The notes under the pieces are model-generated. The model worked only from the letters and a program-made list of their open reading frames with translations. It was not told the origin of the DNA and ran no database searches. A stretch of DNA of 64,000 nucleotides from Haliotis asinina (Eukaryota > Mollusca > Gastropoda > Lepetellida > Haliotidae). Location: contig NW_027133910.1 of NCBI RefSeq assembly GCF_037392515.1, forward strand, positions 121,001-185,000, in the 5' to 3' direction. Made by a program: the position numbers and the translations under genes. Shown in pieces: positions 44,201-58,500 of this stretch (the stretch's first letter is position 1; the number at the start of each line of letters is the position of its first letter).

Positions 44201-47200
44201 GAAGCCCATAAAGGCAAGTATATATGTATTAACATTAACTATTTCAAACACTAAACTCTTCATTATCTTTACACTCAGGACCCTGGACATCATCATCCTG
44301 GGGGCAGAAATGGATCGTGAAGTCCCCCAGAGGCAGTGACGACTGCCATGAAGACACTGCATGGACGGGAGGGACGATGGGCGACTGCCACCATACCGAC
44401 TGAAGCCCATAAAGGCAAGTATATATGTATTAACATTAACTATTTCAAACACTAAACTCTTCATTATCTTTACTCTCAGGACCATGGACATCATCATCCT
44501 GGGGGCAGAAATGGATCGTGAAGTCCCCCAGAGGCACTGACGACTGCCATGAAGACACTGCATGGACGGGAGGGACGATGGGCGACTGCCACCATACCGA
44601 CTGAAGCCCATAAAGGCAAGTATATATGTATTAACATTAACTATTTCAAACACTAAACTCTTCATTATCTTTACTCTCAGGACCCTGGACATCATCATCC
44701 TGGGGGCAGAAATGGATCGTGAAGTCCCCCAGAGGCAGTGACGACTGCCATGAAGACACTGCATGGACGGGAGGGACGATGGGCGACTGCCACCATACCG
44801 ACTGAAGCCCATAAAGGCAAGTATATATGTATTAACATTAACTATTTCAAACACTAAACTCTTCATTATCTTTACTCTCAGGACCCTGGACATCATCATC
44901 CTGGGGGCAGAAATGGATCTTGAAGTCCCCCAGAGGCAGTGACGACTGCCATGAAGACACTGCATGGACGGGAGGGACGATGGGCGACTGCCACCATACC
45001 GACTGAAGCCCATAAAGGCAAGTATATATGTATTAACATTAACTATTTCAAACACTAAACTCTTCATTATCTTTACTCTCAGGACCCTGGACATCATCAT
45101 CCTGGGGGCAGAAATGGATCGTGAAGTCCCCCAGAGGCAGTTACGACTGCCATGAAGACACTGCATGGACGGGAGGGACGATGGGCGACTGCCACCATAC
45201 CGACTGAAGCCCATAAAGGCAAGTATATATGTATTAACATTAACTATTTCAAACACTAAACTCTTCATTATCTTTACTCTCAGGACCATGGACATCATCA
45301 TCCTGGGGGCAGAAATGGATCTTGAAGTCCCCCAGAGGCAGTGACGACTGCCATGAAGACACTGCATGGACGGGAGGGACGATGGACGACTGCCACCATA
45401 CCGACTGAAGCCCATAAAGGCAAGTATATATGTATTAACATTAACTATTTCAAACACTAAACTCTTCATTATCTTTACTCTCAGGACCCTGGACATCATC
45501 ATCCTGGGGGCAGAAATGGATCGTGAAGTCCCCCAGAGGCACTGACGACTGCCATGAAGACACTGCATGGACGGGAGGGACGATGGGCGACTGCCACCAT
45601 ACCGACTGAAGCCCATAAAGGCAAGTATATATGTATTAACATTAACTATTTCAAACACTAAACTCTTCATTATCTTTACTCTCAGGACCCTGGACATCAT
45701 CATCCTGGGGGCAGAAATGGATCGTGAAGTCCCCCAGAGACAGTGACGACTGCCATGAAGACACTGCATGGACGGGAGGGACGATGGGCGACTGCCACCA
45801 TACCGACTGAAGCCCATAAAGGCAAGTATATATGTATTAACATTAACTATTTCAAACACTGAACTCTTCATTATCTTTACTCTCAGGACCCTGGACATCA
45901 TCATCCTGGGGGCAGAAATGGATCGTGAAGTCCCCCAGAGGCAGTGACGACTGCCATGAAGACACTGCATGGACGGGAGGGACGATGGGCGACTGCCACC
46001 ATACCGACTGAAGCCCATAAAGGCAAGTATATATGTATTAACATTAACTATTTCAAACACTAAACTCTTCATTATCTTTACTCTCAGGACCCTGGACATC
46101 ATCATCCTGGGGGCAGAAATGGATCGTGAAGTCCCCCAGAGGCACTGACGACTGCCATGAAGACACTGCATGGACGGGAGGGACGATGGGCGACTGCCAC
46201 CATACCGACTGAAGCCCATAAAGGCAAGTATATATGTATTAACATTAACTATTTCAAACACTAAACTCTTCATTATCTTTACTCTCAGGACCATGGACAT
46301 CATCATCCTGGGGGCAGAAATGGATCGTGAAGTCCCCCAGAGGCACTGACGACTGCCATGAAGACACTGCATGGACGGGAGGGACGATGGGCGACTGCCA
46401 CCATACCGACTGAAGCCCATAAAGGCAAGTATATATGTATTAACATTAACTATTTCAAACACTAAACTCTTCATTATCTTTACTCTCAGGACCCTGGACA
46501 TCATCATCCTGGGGGCAGAAATGGATCGTGAAGTCCCCCAGAGGCACTGACGACTGCCATGAAGACACTGCATGGACGGGAGGGACGATGGGCGACTGCC
46601 ACCATACCGACTGAAGCCCATAAAGGCAAGTATATATGTATTAACATTAACTATTTCAAACACTAAACTCTTCATTATCTTTACTCTCAGGACCCTGGAC
46701 ATCATCATCCTGGGGGCAGAAATGGATCGTGAAGTCCCCCAGAGGCACTGACGACTGCCATGAAGACACTGCATGGACGGGAGGGACGATGGGCGACTGC
46801 CACCATACCGACTGAAGCCCATAAAGGCAAGTATATATGTATTAACATTAACTATTTCAAACACTAAACTCTTCATTATCTTTACTCTCAGGACCCTGGA
46901 CATCATCATCCTGGGGGCAGAAATGGATCGTGAAGTCCCCCAGAGGCACTGACGACTGCCATGAAGACACTGCATGGACGGGAGGGACGATGGGCGACTG
47001 CCACCATACCGACTGAAGCCCATAAAGGCAAGTATATATGTATTAACATTAACTATTTCAAACACTAAACTCTTCATTATCTTTACTCTCAGGACCCTGG
47101 ACATCATCATCCTGGGGGCAGAAATGGATCGTGAAGTCCCCCAGAGGCAGTGACGACTGCCATGAAGACACTGCATGGACGGGAGGGACGATGGGCGACT

Positions 47201-49907
47201 GCCACCATACCGACTGAAGCCCATAAAGGCAAGTATATATGTATTAACATTAACTATTTCAAACACTAAACTCTTCATTATCTTTTCTCTCAGGACCATG
47301 GACATCATCATCCTGGGGGCAGAAATGGATCTTGAAGTCCCCCAGAGGCAGTGACGACTGCCATGAAGACACTGCATGGACGGGAGGGACGATGGACGAC
47401 TGCCACCATACCGACTGAAGCCCATAAAGGCAAGTATATATGTATTAACATTAACTATTTCAAACACTAAACTCTTCATTATCTTTACTCTCAGGACCCT
47501 GGACATCATCATCCTGGGGGCAGAAATGGATCGTGAAGTCCCCCAGAGGCAGTGACGACTGCCATGAAGACACTGCATGGACGGGAGGGACGATGGGCGA
47601 CTGCCACCATACCGACTGAAGCCCATAAAGGCAAGTATATATGTATTAACATTAACTATTTCAAACACTAAACTCTTCATTATCTTTACTCTCAGGACCC
47701 TGGACATCATCATCCTGGGGGCAGAAATGGATCGTGAAGTCCCCCAGAGGCAGTGACGACTGCCATGAAGACACTGCATGGACGGGAGGGACGATGGGCG
47801 ACTGCCACCATACCGACTGAAGCCCATAAAGGCAAGTATATATGTATTAACATTAACTATTTCAAACACTAAACTCTTCATTATCTTTACTCTCAGGACC
47901 CTGGACATCATCATCCTGGGGGCAGAAATGGATCGTGAAGTCCCCCAGAGGCAGTGACGACTGCCATGAAGACACTGCATGGACGGGAGGGACGATGGGC
48001 GACTGCCACCATACCGACTGAAGCCCATAAAGGCAAGTATATATGTATTAACATTAACTATTTCAAACACTAAACTCTTCATTATCTTTACTCTCAGGAC
48101 CCTGGACATCATCATCCTGGGGGCAGAAATGGATCGTGAAGTCCCCCAGAGGCAGTGACGACTGCCATGAAGACACTGCATGGACGGGAGGGACGATGGG
48201 CGACTGCCACCATACCGACTGAAGCCCATAAAGGCAAGTATATATGTATTAACATTAACTATTTCAAACACTAAACTCTTCATTATCTTTACTCTCAGGA
48301 CCCTGGACATCATCATCCTGGGGGCAGAAATGGATCGTGAAGTCCCCCAGAGACAGTGACGACTGCCATGAAGACACTGCATGGACGGGAGGGACGATGG
48401 GCGACTGCCACCATACCGACTGAAGCCCATAAAGGCAAGTATATATGTATTAACATTAACTATTTCAAACACTGAACTCTTCATTATCTTTACTCTGAGG
48501 ACCCTTTACATCATCATCCTGGGGGCAGAAATGGATCGTGAAGTCCCCCAGAGGCAGTGACGACTGCCATGAAGACACTGCATGGACGGGAGGGACGATG
48601 GGCGACTGCCACCATACCGACTGAAGCCCATAAAGGCAAGTATATATGTATTAACATTAACTATTTCAAACACTAAACTCTTCATTATCTTTACTCTCAG
48701 GACCCTGGACATCATCATCCTGGGGGCAGAAATGGATCGTGAAGTCCCCCAGAGGCACTGACGACTGCCATGAAGACACTGCATGGACGGGAGGGACGAT
48801 GGGCGACTGCCACCATACCGACTGAAGCCCATAAAGGCAAGTATATATGTATTAACATTAACTATTTCAAACACTAAACTCTTCATTATCTTTACTCTCA
48901 GGACCATGGACATCATCATCCTGGGGGCAGAAATGGATCGTGAAGTCCCCCAGAGGCACTGACGACTGCCATGAAGACACTGCATGGACGGGAGGGACGA
49001 TGGGCGACTGCCACCATACCGACTGAAGCCCATAAAGGCAAGTATATATGTATTAACATTAACTATTTCAAACACTAAACTCTTCATTATCTTTACTCTC
49101 AGGACCCTGGACATCATCATCCTGGGGGCAGAAATGGATCGTGAAGTCCCCCAGAGGCACTGACGACTGCCATGAAGACACTGCATGGACGGGAGGGACG
49201 ATGGGCGACTGCCACCATACCGACTGAAGCCCATAAAGGCAAGTATATATGTATTAACATTAACTATTTCAAACACTAAACTCTTCATTATCTTTACTCT
49301 CAGGACCCTGGACATCATCATCCTGGGGGCAGAAATGGATCGTGAAGTCCCCCAGAGGCACTGACGACTGCCATGAAGACACTGCATGGACGGGAGGGAC
49401 GATGGGCGACTGCCACCATACCGACTGAAGCCCATAAAGGCAAGTATATATGTATTAACATTAACTATTTCAAACACTAAACTCTTCATTATCTTTACTC
49501 TCAGGACCATGGACATCATCATCCTGGGGGCAGAAATGGATCGTGAAGTCCCCCAGAGGCACTGACGACTGCCATGAAGACACTGCATGGACGGGAGGGA
49601 CGATGGGCGACTGCCACCATACCGACTGAAGCCCATAAAGGCAAGTATATATGTATTAACATTAACTATTTCAAACACTAAACTCTTCATTATCTTTACT
49701 CTCAGGACCCTGGACATCATCATCCTGGGGGCAGAAATGGATCGTGAAGTCCCCCAGAGGCACTGACGACTGCCATGAAGACACTGCATGGACGGGAGGG
49801 ACGATGGGCGACTGCCACCATACCGACTGAAGCCCATAAAGGCAAGTATATATGTATTAACATTAACTATTTCAAACACTAAACTCTTCATTATCTTTAC
49901 TCTCAGG

Positions 49908-51310
49908 ACCCTGGACATCATCATCCTGGGGGCAGAAATGGATCGTGAAGTCCCCCAGAGACAGTGACGACTGCCATGAAGACACTGCATGGGCGGGAGG
50001 GACGATGGGCGACTGCCACCATACCGACTGAAGCCCATAAAGGCAAGTATATATGTATTAACATTAACTATTTCAAACACTAAACTCTTCATTATCTTTA
50101 CTCTCAGGACCCTGGACATCATCATCCTGGGGGCAGAAATGGATCGTGAAGTCCCCCAGAGGCAGTGACGACTGCCATGAAGACACTGCATGGACGGGAG
50201 GGACGATGGACGACTGCCACCATACCGACTGAAGCCCATAAAGGCAAGTATATATGTATTAACATTAACTATTTCAAACACTAAACTCTTCAATATCTTT
50301 ACTCTCAGGACCCTGGACATCATCATCCTGGGGGCAGAAATGGATCGTGAAGTCCCCCAGAGGCAGTGACGACTGCCATGAAGACACTGCATGGACGGGA
50401 GGGACGATGGACGACTGCCACCATACCGACTGAAGCCCATAAAGGCAAGTATATATGTATTAACATTAACTATTTCAAACACTAAACTCTTCATTATCTT
50501 TACTCTCAGGACCCTGGACATCATCATCCTGGGGGCAGAAATGGATCGTGAAGTCCCCCAGAGGCAGTGACGACTGCCATGAAGACACTGCATGGACGGG
50601 AGGGACGATGGGCGACTGCCACCATACCGACTGAAGCCCATAAAGGCAAGTATATATGTATTAACATTAACTATTTCAAACACTAAACTCTTCATTATCT
50701 TTACTCTCAGGACCCTGGACATCATCATCCTGGGGGCAGAAATGGATCGTGAAGTCCCCCAGAGGCACTGACGACTGCCATGAAGACACTGCATGGACGG
50801 GAGGGACGATGGGCGACTGCCACCATACCGACTGAAGCCCATAAAGGCAAGTATATATGTATTAACATTAACTATTTCAAACACTAAACTCTTCATTATC
50901 TTTACTCTCAGGACCATGGACATCATCATCCTGGGGGCAGAAATGGATCGTGAAGTCCCCCAGAGGCACTGACGACTGCCATGAAGACACTGCATGGACG
51001 GGAGGGACGATGGGCGACTGCCACCATACCGACTGAAGCCCATAAAGGCAAGTATATATGTATTAACATTAACTATTTCAAACACTAAACTCTTCATTAT
51101 CTTTACTCTCAGGACCCTGGACATCATCATCCTGGGGGCAGAAATGGATCTTGAAGTCCCCCAGAGGCACTGACGACTTCCATGAAGACACTGCATGGAC
51201 GGGAGGGACGATGGACGACTGCCACCATACCGACACAAGCCCATAAAGGCAAGTATATATGTATTAACATTAACTATTTCAAACACTAAACTCTTCATTA
51301 TCTTTACTCT
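49908..51310. repeat. Higher-order block of seven 201-bp units (copy 1)
   Basis: The order of marked units is: 'agagacagtg' with 'gggcggg'; 'gatggac' with 'caatatc'; 'gatggac'; plain 'cagtg'; 'cactg'; 'accatgg'; then the unit with 'atcttgaag', 'gacttcc' and 'cgacacaagcc'. The same order returns at 57145. Confidence 0.8.
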
Positions 51311-54300
51311 CAGGACCCTGGACATCATCATCCTGGGGGCAGAAATGGATCGTGAAGTCCCCCAGAGGCACTGACGACTGCCATGAAGACACTGCATGGA
51401 CGGGAGGGACGATGGGCGACTGCCACCATACCGACTGAAGCCCATAAAGGCAAGTATATATGTATTAACATTAACTATTTCAAACACTAAACTCTTCATT
51501 ATCTTTACTCTCAGGACCATGGACATCATCATCCTGGGGGCAGAAATGGATCGTGAAGTCCCCCAGAGGCACTGACGACTGCCATGAAGACACTGCATGG
51601 ACGGGAGGGACGATGGGCGACTGCCACCATACCGACTGAAGCCCATAAAGGCAAGTATATATGTATTAACATTAACTATTTCAAACACTAAACTCTTCAT
51701 TATCTTTACTCTCAGGACCATGGACATCATCATCCTGGGGGCAGAAATGGATCGTGAAGTCCCCCAGAGGCACTGACGACTGCCATGAAGACACTGCATG
51801 GACGGGAGGGACGATGGGCGACTGCCACCATACCGACTGAAGCCCATAAAGGCAAGTATATATGTATTAACATTAACTATTTCAAACACTAAACTCTTCA
51901 TTATCTTTACTCTCAGGACCCTGGACATCATCATCCTGGGGGCAGAAATGGATCGTGAAGTCCCCCAGAGGCACTGACGACTGCCATGAAGACACTGCAT
52001 GGACGGGAGGGACGATGGGCGACTGCCACCATACCGACTGAAGCCCATAAAGGCAAGTATATATGTATTAACATTAACTATTTCAAACACTAAACTCTTC
52101 ATTATCTTTACTCTCAGGACCCTGGACATCATCATCCTGGGGGCAGAAATGGATCGTGAAGTCCCCCAGAGGCAGTGACGACTGCCATGAAGACACTGCA
52201 TGGACGGGAGGGACGATGGACGACTGCCACCATACCGACTGAAGCCCATAAAGGCAAGTATATATGTATTAACATTAACTATTTCAAACACTAAACTCTT
52301 CATTATCTTTACTCTCAGGACCCTGGACATCATCATCCTGGGGGCAGAAATGGATCGTGAAGTCCCCCAGAGGCAGTGACGACTGCCATGAAGACACTGC
52401 ATGGACGGGAGGGACGATGGGCGACTGCCACCATACCGACTGAAGCCCATAAAGGCAAGTATATATGTATTAACATTAACTATTTCAAACACTAAACTCT
52501 TCATTATCTTTACTCTCAGGACCCTGGACATCATCATCCTGGGGGCAGAAATGGATCGTGAAGTCCCCCAGAGGCACTGACGACTGCCATGAAGACACTG
52601 CATGGACGGGAGGGACGATGGGCGACTGCCACCATACCGACTGAAGCCCATAAAGGCAAGTATATATGTATTAACATTAACTATTTCAAACACTAAACTC
52701 TTCATTATCTTTACTCTCAGGACCATGGACATCATCATCCTGGGGGCAGAAATGGATCGTGAAGTCCCCCAGAGGCACTGACGACTGCCATGAAGACACT
52801 GCATGGACGGGAGGGACGATGGGCGACTGCCACCATACCGACTGAAGCCCATAAAGGCAAGTATATATGTATTAACATTAACTATTTCAAACACTAAACT
52901 CTTCATTATCTTTACTCTCAGGACCCTGGACATCATCATCCTGGGGGCAGAAATGGATCTTGAAGTCCCCCAGAGGCACTGACGACTTCCATGAAGACAC
53001 TGCATGGACGGGAGGGACGATGGACGACTGCCACCATACCGACACAAGCCCATAAAGGCAAGTATATATGTATTAACATTAACTATTTCAAACACTAAAC
53101 TCTTCATTATCTTTACTCTCAGGACCCTGGACATCATCATCCTGGGGGCAGAAATGGATCGTGAAGTCCCCCAGAGGCACTGACGACTGCCATGAAGACA
53201 CTGCATGGACGGGAGGGACGATGGGCGACTGCCACCATACCGACTGAAGCCCATAAAGGCAAGTATATATGTATTAACATTAACTATTTCAAACACTAAA
53301 CTCTTCATTATCTTTACTCTCAGGACCATGGACATCATCATCCTGGGGGCAGAAATGGATCGTGAAGTCCCCCAGAGGCACTGACGACTGCCATGAAGAC
53401 ACTGCATGGACGGGAGGGACGATGGGCGACTGCCACCATACCGACTGAAGCCCATAAAGGCAAGTATATATGTATTAACATTAACTATTTCAAACACTAA
53501 ACTCTTCATTATCTTTACTCTCAGGACCATGGACATCATCATCCTGGGGGCAGAAATGGATCGTGAAGTCCCCCAGAGGCACTGACGACTGCCATGAAGA
53601 CACTGCATGGACGGGAGGGACGATGGGCGACTGCCACCATACCGACTGAAGCCCATAAAGGCAAGTATATATGTATTAACATTAACTATTTCAAACACTA
53701 AACTCTTCATTATCTTTACTCTCAGGACCCTGGACATCATCATCCTGGGGGCAGAAATGGATCGTGAAGTCCCCCAGAGGCACTGACGACTGCCATGAAG
53801 ACACTGCATGGACGGGAGGGACGATGGGCGACTGCCACCATACCGACTGAAGCCCATAAAGGCAAGTATATATGTATTAACATTAACTATTTCAAACACT
53901 AAACTCTTCATTATCTTTACTCTCAGGACCCTGGACATCATCATCCTGGGGGCAGAAATGGATCGTGAAGTCCCCCAGAGGCAGTGACGACTGCCATGAA
54001 GACACTGCATGGACGGGAGGGACGATGGGCGACTGCCACCATACCGACTGAAGCCCATAAAGGCAAGTATATATGTATTAACATTAACTATTTCAAACAC
54101 TAAACTCTTCATTATCTTTACTCTCAGGACCCTGGACATCATCATCCTGGGGGCAGAAATGGATCGTGAAGTCCCCCAGAGGCACTGACGACTGCCATGA
54201 AGACACTGCATGGACGGGAGGGACGATGGGCGACTGCCACCATACCGACTGAAGCCCATAAAGGCAAGTATATATGTATTAACATTAACTATTTCAAACA

Positions 54301-57144
54301 CTAAACTCTTCATTATCTTTACTCTCAGGACCCTGGACATCATCATCCTGGGGGCAGAAATGGATCGTGAAGTCCCCCAGAGGCACTGACGACTGCCATG
54401 AAGACACTGCATGGACGGGAGGGACGATGGGCGACTGCCACCATACCGACTGAAGCCCATAAAGGCAAGTATATATGTATTAACATTAACTATTTCAAAC
54501 ACTAAACTCTTCATTATCTTTACTCTCAGGACCCTGGACATCATCATCCTGGGGGCAGAAATGGATCGTGAAGTCCCCCAGAGGCACTGACGACTGCCAT
54601 GAAGACACTGCATGGACGGGAGGGACGATGGGCGACTGCCACCATACCGACTGAAGCCCATAAAGGCAAGTATATATGTATTAACATTAACTATTTCAAA
54701 CACTAAACTCTTCATTATCTTTACTCTCAGGACCATGGACATCATCATCCTGGGGGCAGAAATGGATCGTGAAGTCCCCCAGAGGCAGTGACGACTGCCA
54801 TGAAGACACTGCATGGACGGGAGGGACGATGGGCGACTGCCACCATACCGACTGAAGCCCATAAAGGCAAGTATATATGTATTAACATTAACTATTTCAA
54901 ACACTAAACTCTTCATTATCTTTACTCTCAGGACCCTGGACATCATCATCCTGGGGGCAGAAATGGATCGTGAAGTCCCCCAGAGGCACTGACGACTGCC
55001 ATGAAGACACTGCATGGACGGGAGGGACGATGGGCGACTGCCACCATACCGACTGAAGCCCATAAAGGCAAGTATATATGTATTAACATTAACTATTTCA
55101 AACACTAAACTCTTCATTATCTTTACTCTCAGGACCCTGGACATCATCATCCTGGGGGCAGAAATGGATCGTGAAGTCCCCCAGAGACAGTGACGACTGC
55201 CATGAAGACACTGCATGGGCGGGAGGGACGATGGGCGACTGCCACCATACCGACTGAAGCCCATAAAGGCAAGTATATATGTATTAACATTAACTATTTC
55301 AAACACTAAACTCTTCATTATCTTTACTCTCAGGACCCTGGACATCATCATCCTGGGGGCAGAAATGGATCGTGAAGTCCCCCAGAGGCAGTGACGACTG
55401 CCATGAAGACACTGCATGGACGGGAGGGACGATGGACGACTGCCACCATACCGACTGAAGCCCATAAAGGCAAGTATATATGTATTAACATTAACTATTT
55501 CAAACACTAAACTCTTCAATATCTTTACTCTCAGGACCCTGGACATCATCATCCTGGGGGCAGAAATGGATCGTGAAGTCCCCCAGAGGCAGTGACGACT
55601 GCCATGAAGACACTGCATGGACGGGAGGGACGATGGACGACTGCCACCATACCGACTGAAGCCCATAAAGGCAAGTATATATGTATTAACATTAACTATT
55701 TCAAACACTAAACTCTTCATTATCTTTACTCTCAGGACCCTGGACATCATCATCCTGGGGGCAGAAATGGATCGTGAAGTCCCCCAGAGGCAGTGACGAC
55801 TGCCATGAAGACACTGCATGGACGGGAGGGACGATGGGCGACTGCCACCATACCGACTGAAGCCCATAAAGGCAAGTATATATGTATTAACATTAACTAT
55901 TTCAAACACTAAACTCTTCATTATCTTTACTCTCAGGACCCTGGACATCATCATCCTGGGGGCAGAAATGGATCGTGAAGTCCCCCAGAGGCAGTGACGA
56001 CTGCCATGAAGACACTGCATGGACGGGAGGGACGATGGGCGACTGCCACCATACCGACTGAAGCCCATAAAGGCAAGTATATATGTATTAACATTAACTA
56101 TTTCAAACACTAAACTCTTCATTATCTTTACTCTCAGGACCCTGGACATCATCATCCTGGGGGCAGAAATGGATCGTGAAGTCCCCCAGAGGCACTGACG
56201 ACTGCCATGAAGACACTGCATGGACGGGAGGGACGATGGGCGACTGCCACCATACCGACTGAAGCCCATAAAGGCAAGTATATATGTATTAACATTAACT
56301 ATTTCAAACACTAAACTCTTCATTATCTTTACTCTCAGGACCCTGGACATCATCATCCTGGGGGCAGAAATGGATCGTGAAGTCCCCCAGAGGCACTGAC
56401 GACTGCCATGAAGACACTGCATGGACGGGAGGGACGATGGGCGACTGCCACCATACCGACTGAAGCCCATAAAGGCAAGTATATATGTATTAACATTAAC
56501 TATTTCAAACACTAAACTCTTCATTATCTTTACTCTCAGGACCCTGGACATCATCATCCTGGGGGCAGAAATGGATCGTGAAGTCCCCCAGAGGCACTGA
56601 CGACTGCCATGAAGACACTGCATGGACGGGAGGGACGATGGGCGACTGCCACCATACCGACTGAAGCCCATAAAGGCAAGTATATATGTATTAACATTAA
56701 CTATTTCAAACACTAAACTCTTCATTATCTTTACTCTCAGGACCATGGACATCATCATCCTGGGGGCAGAAATGGATCGTGAAGTCCCCCAGAGGCACTG
56801 ACGACTGCCATGAAGACACTGCATGGACGGGAGGGACGATGGGCGACTGCCACCATACCGACTGAAGCCCATAAAGGCAAGTATATATGTATTAACATTA
56901 ACTATTTCAAACACTAAACTCTTCATTATCTTTACTCTCAGGACCCTGGACATCATCATCCTGGGGGCAGAAATGGATCGTGAAGTCCCCCAGAGGCACT
57001 GACGACTGCCATGAAGACACTGCATGGACGGGAGGGACGATGGGCGACTGCCACCATACCGACTGAAGCCCCATAAAGGCAAGTATATATGTATTAACAT
57101 TAACTATTTCAAACACTAAACTCTTCATTATCTTTACTCTCAGG

Positions 57145-58500
57145 ACCCTGGACATCATCATCCTGGGGGCAGAAATGGATCGTGAAGTCCCCCAGAGACA
57201 GTGACGACTGCCATGAAGACACTGCATGGGCGGGAGGGACGATGGGCGACTGCCACCATACCGACTGAAGCCCATAAAGGCAAGTATATATGTATTAACA
57301 TTAACTATTTCAAACACTAAACTCTTCATTATCTTTACTCTCAGGACCCTGGACATCATCATCCTGGGGGCAGAAATGGATCGTGAAGTCCCCCAGAGGC
57401 AGTGACGACTGCCATGAAGACACTGCATGGACGGGAGGGACGATGGACGACTGCCACCATACCGACTGAAGCCCATAAAGGCAAGTATATATGTATTAAC
57501 ATTAACTATTTCAAACACTAAACTCTTCAATATCTTTACTCTCAGGACCCTGGACATCATCATCCTGGGGGCAGAAATGGATCGTGAAGTCCCCCAGAGG
57601 ACAGTGACGACTGCCATGAAGACACTGCATGGACGGGAGGGACGATGGACGACTGCCACCATACCGACTGAAGCCCATAAAGGCAAGTATATATGTATTA
57701 ACATTAACTATTTCAAACACTAAACTCTTCATTATCTTTACTCTCAGGACCCTGGACATCATCATCCTGGGGGCAGAAATGGATCGTGAAGTCCCCCAGA
57801 GGCAGTGACGACTGCCATGAAGACACTGCATGGACGGGAGGGACGATGGGCGACTGCCACCATACCGACTGAAGCCCATAAAGGCAAGTATATATGTATT
57901 AACATTAACTATTTCAAACACTAAACTCTTCATTATCTTTACTCTCAGGACCCTGGACATCATCATCCTGGGGGCAGAAATGGATCGTGAAGTCCCCCAG
58001 AGGCACTGACGACTGCCATGAAGACACTGCATGGACGGGAGGGACGATGGGCGACTGCCACCATACCGACTGAAGCCCATAAAGGCAAGTATATATGTAT
58101 TAACATTAACTATTTCAAACACTAAACTCTTCATTATCTTTACTCTCAGGACCCATGGACATCATCATCCTGGGGGCAGAAATGGATCGTGAAGTCCCCC
58201 AGAGGCACTGACGACTGCCATGAAGACACTGCATGGACGGGAGGGACGATGGGCGACTGCCACCATACCGACTGAAGCCCATAAAGGCAAGTATATATGT
58301 ATTAACATTAACTATTTCAAACACTAAACTCTTCATTATCTTTACTCTCAGGACCCTGACATCATCATCCTGGGGGCAGAAATGGATCCTTGAAGTCCCC
58401 AGAGGCACTGACGACTTCCATGAAGACACTGCATGGACGGGAGGGACGATGGACGACTGCCACCATACCGACAGAAGCCCATAAAGGCAAGTATATATGT
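57145..58500. repeat. Higher-order block of seven 201-bp units (copy 2)
   Basis: The block repeats the marker order of 49908-51310 about 36 units later, including the rare 'gacttcc' unit (here with 'cgacagaagcc'). Several single-base indels are present (57601, 58152, 58389 and nearby). Confidence 0.75.

Noticed and set aside
40094..48484. Minus-strand open frame of 2,796 codons
   Set aside because: It is entirely made of the 201-bp satellite. One open frame in a unit divisible by three extends for as long as the array does. The 67-residue period has no domain-like pattern, and the tail past the array is unrelated.
48506..57100. Minus-strand open frame of 2,864 codons
   Set aside because: Same artefact as the previous one. 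It is split from it by a nonsense substitution in one unit and ends at a one-base insertion near 57070.
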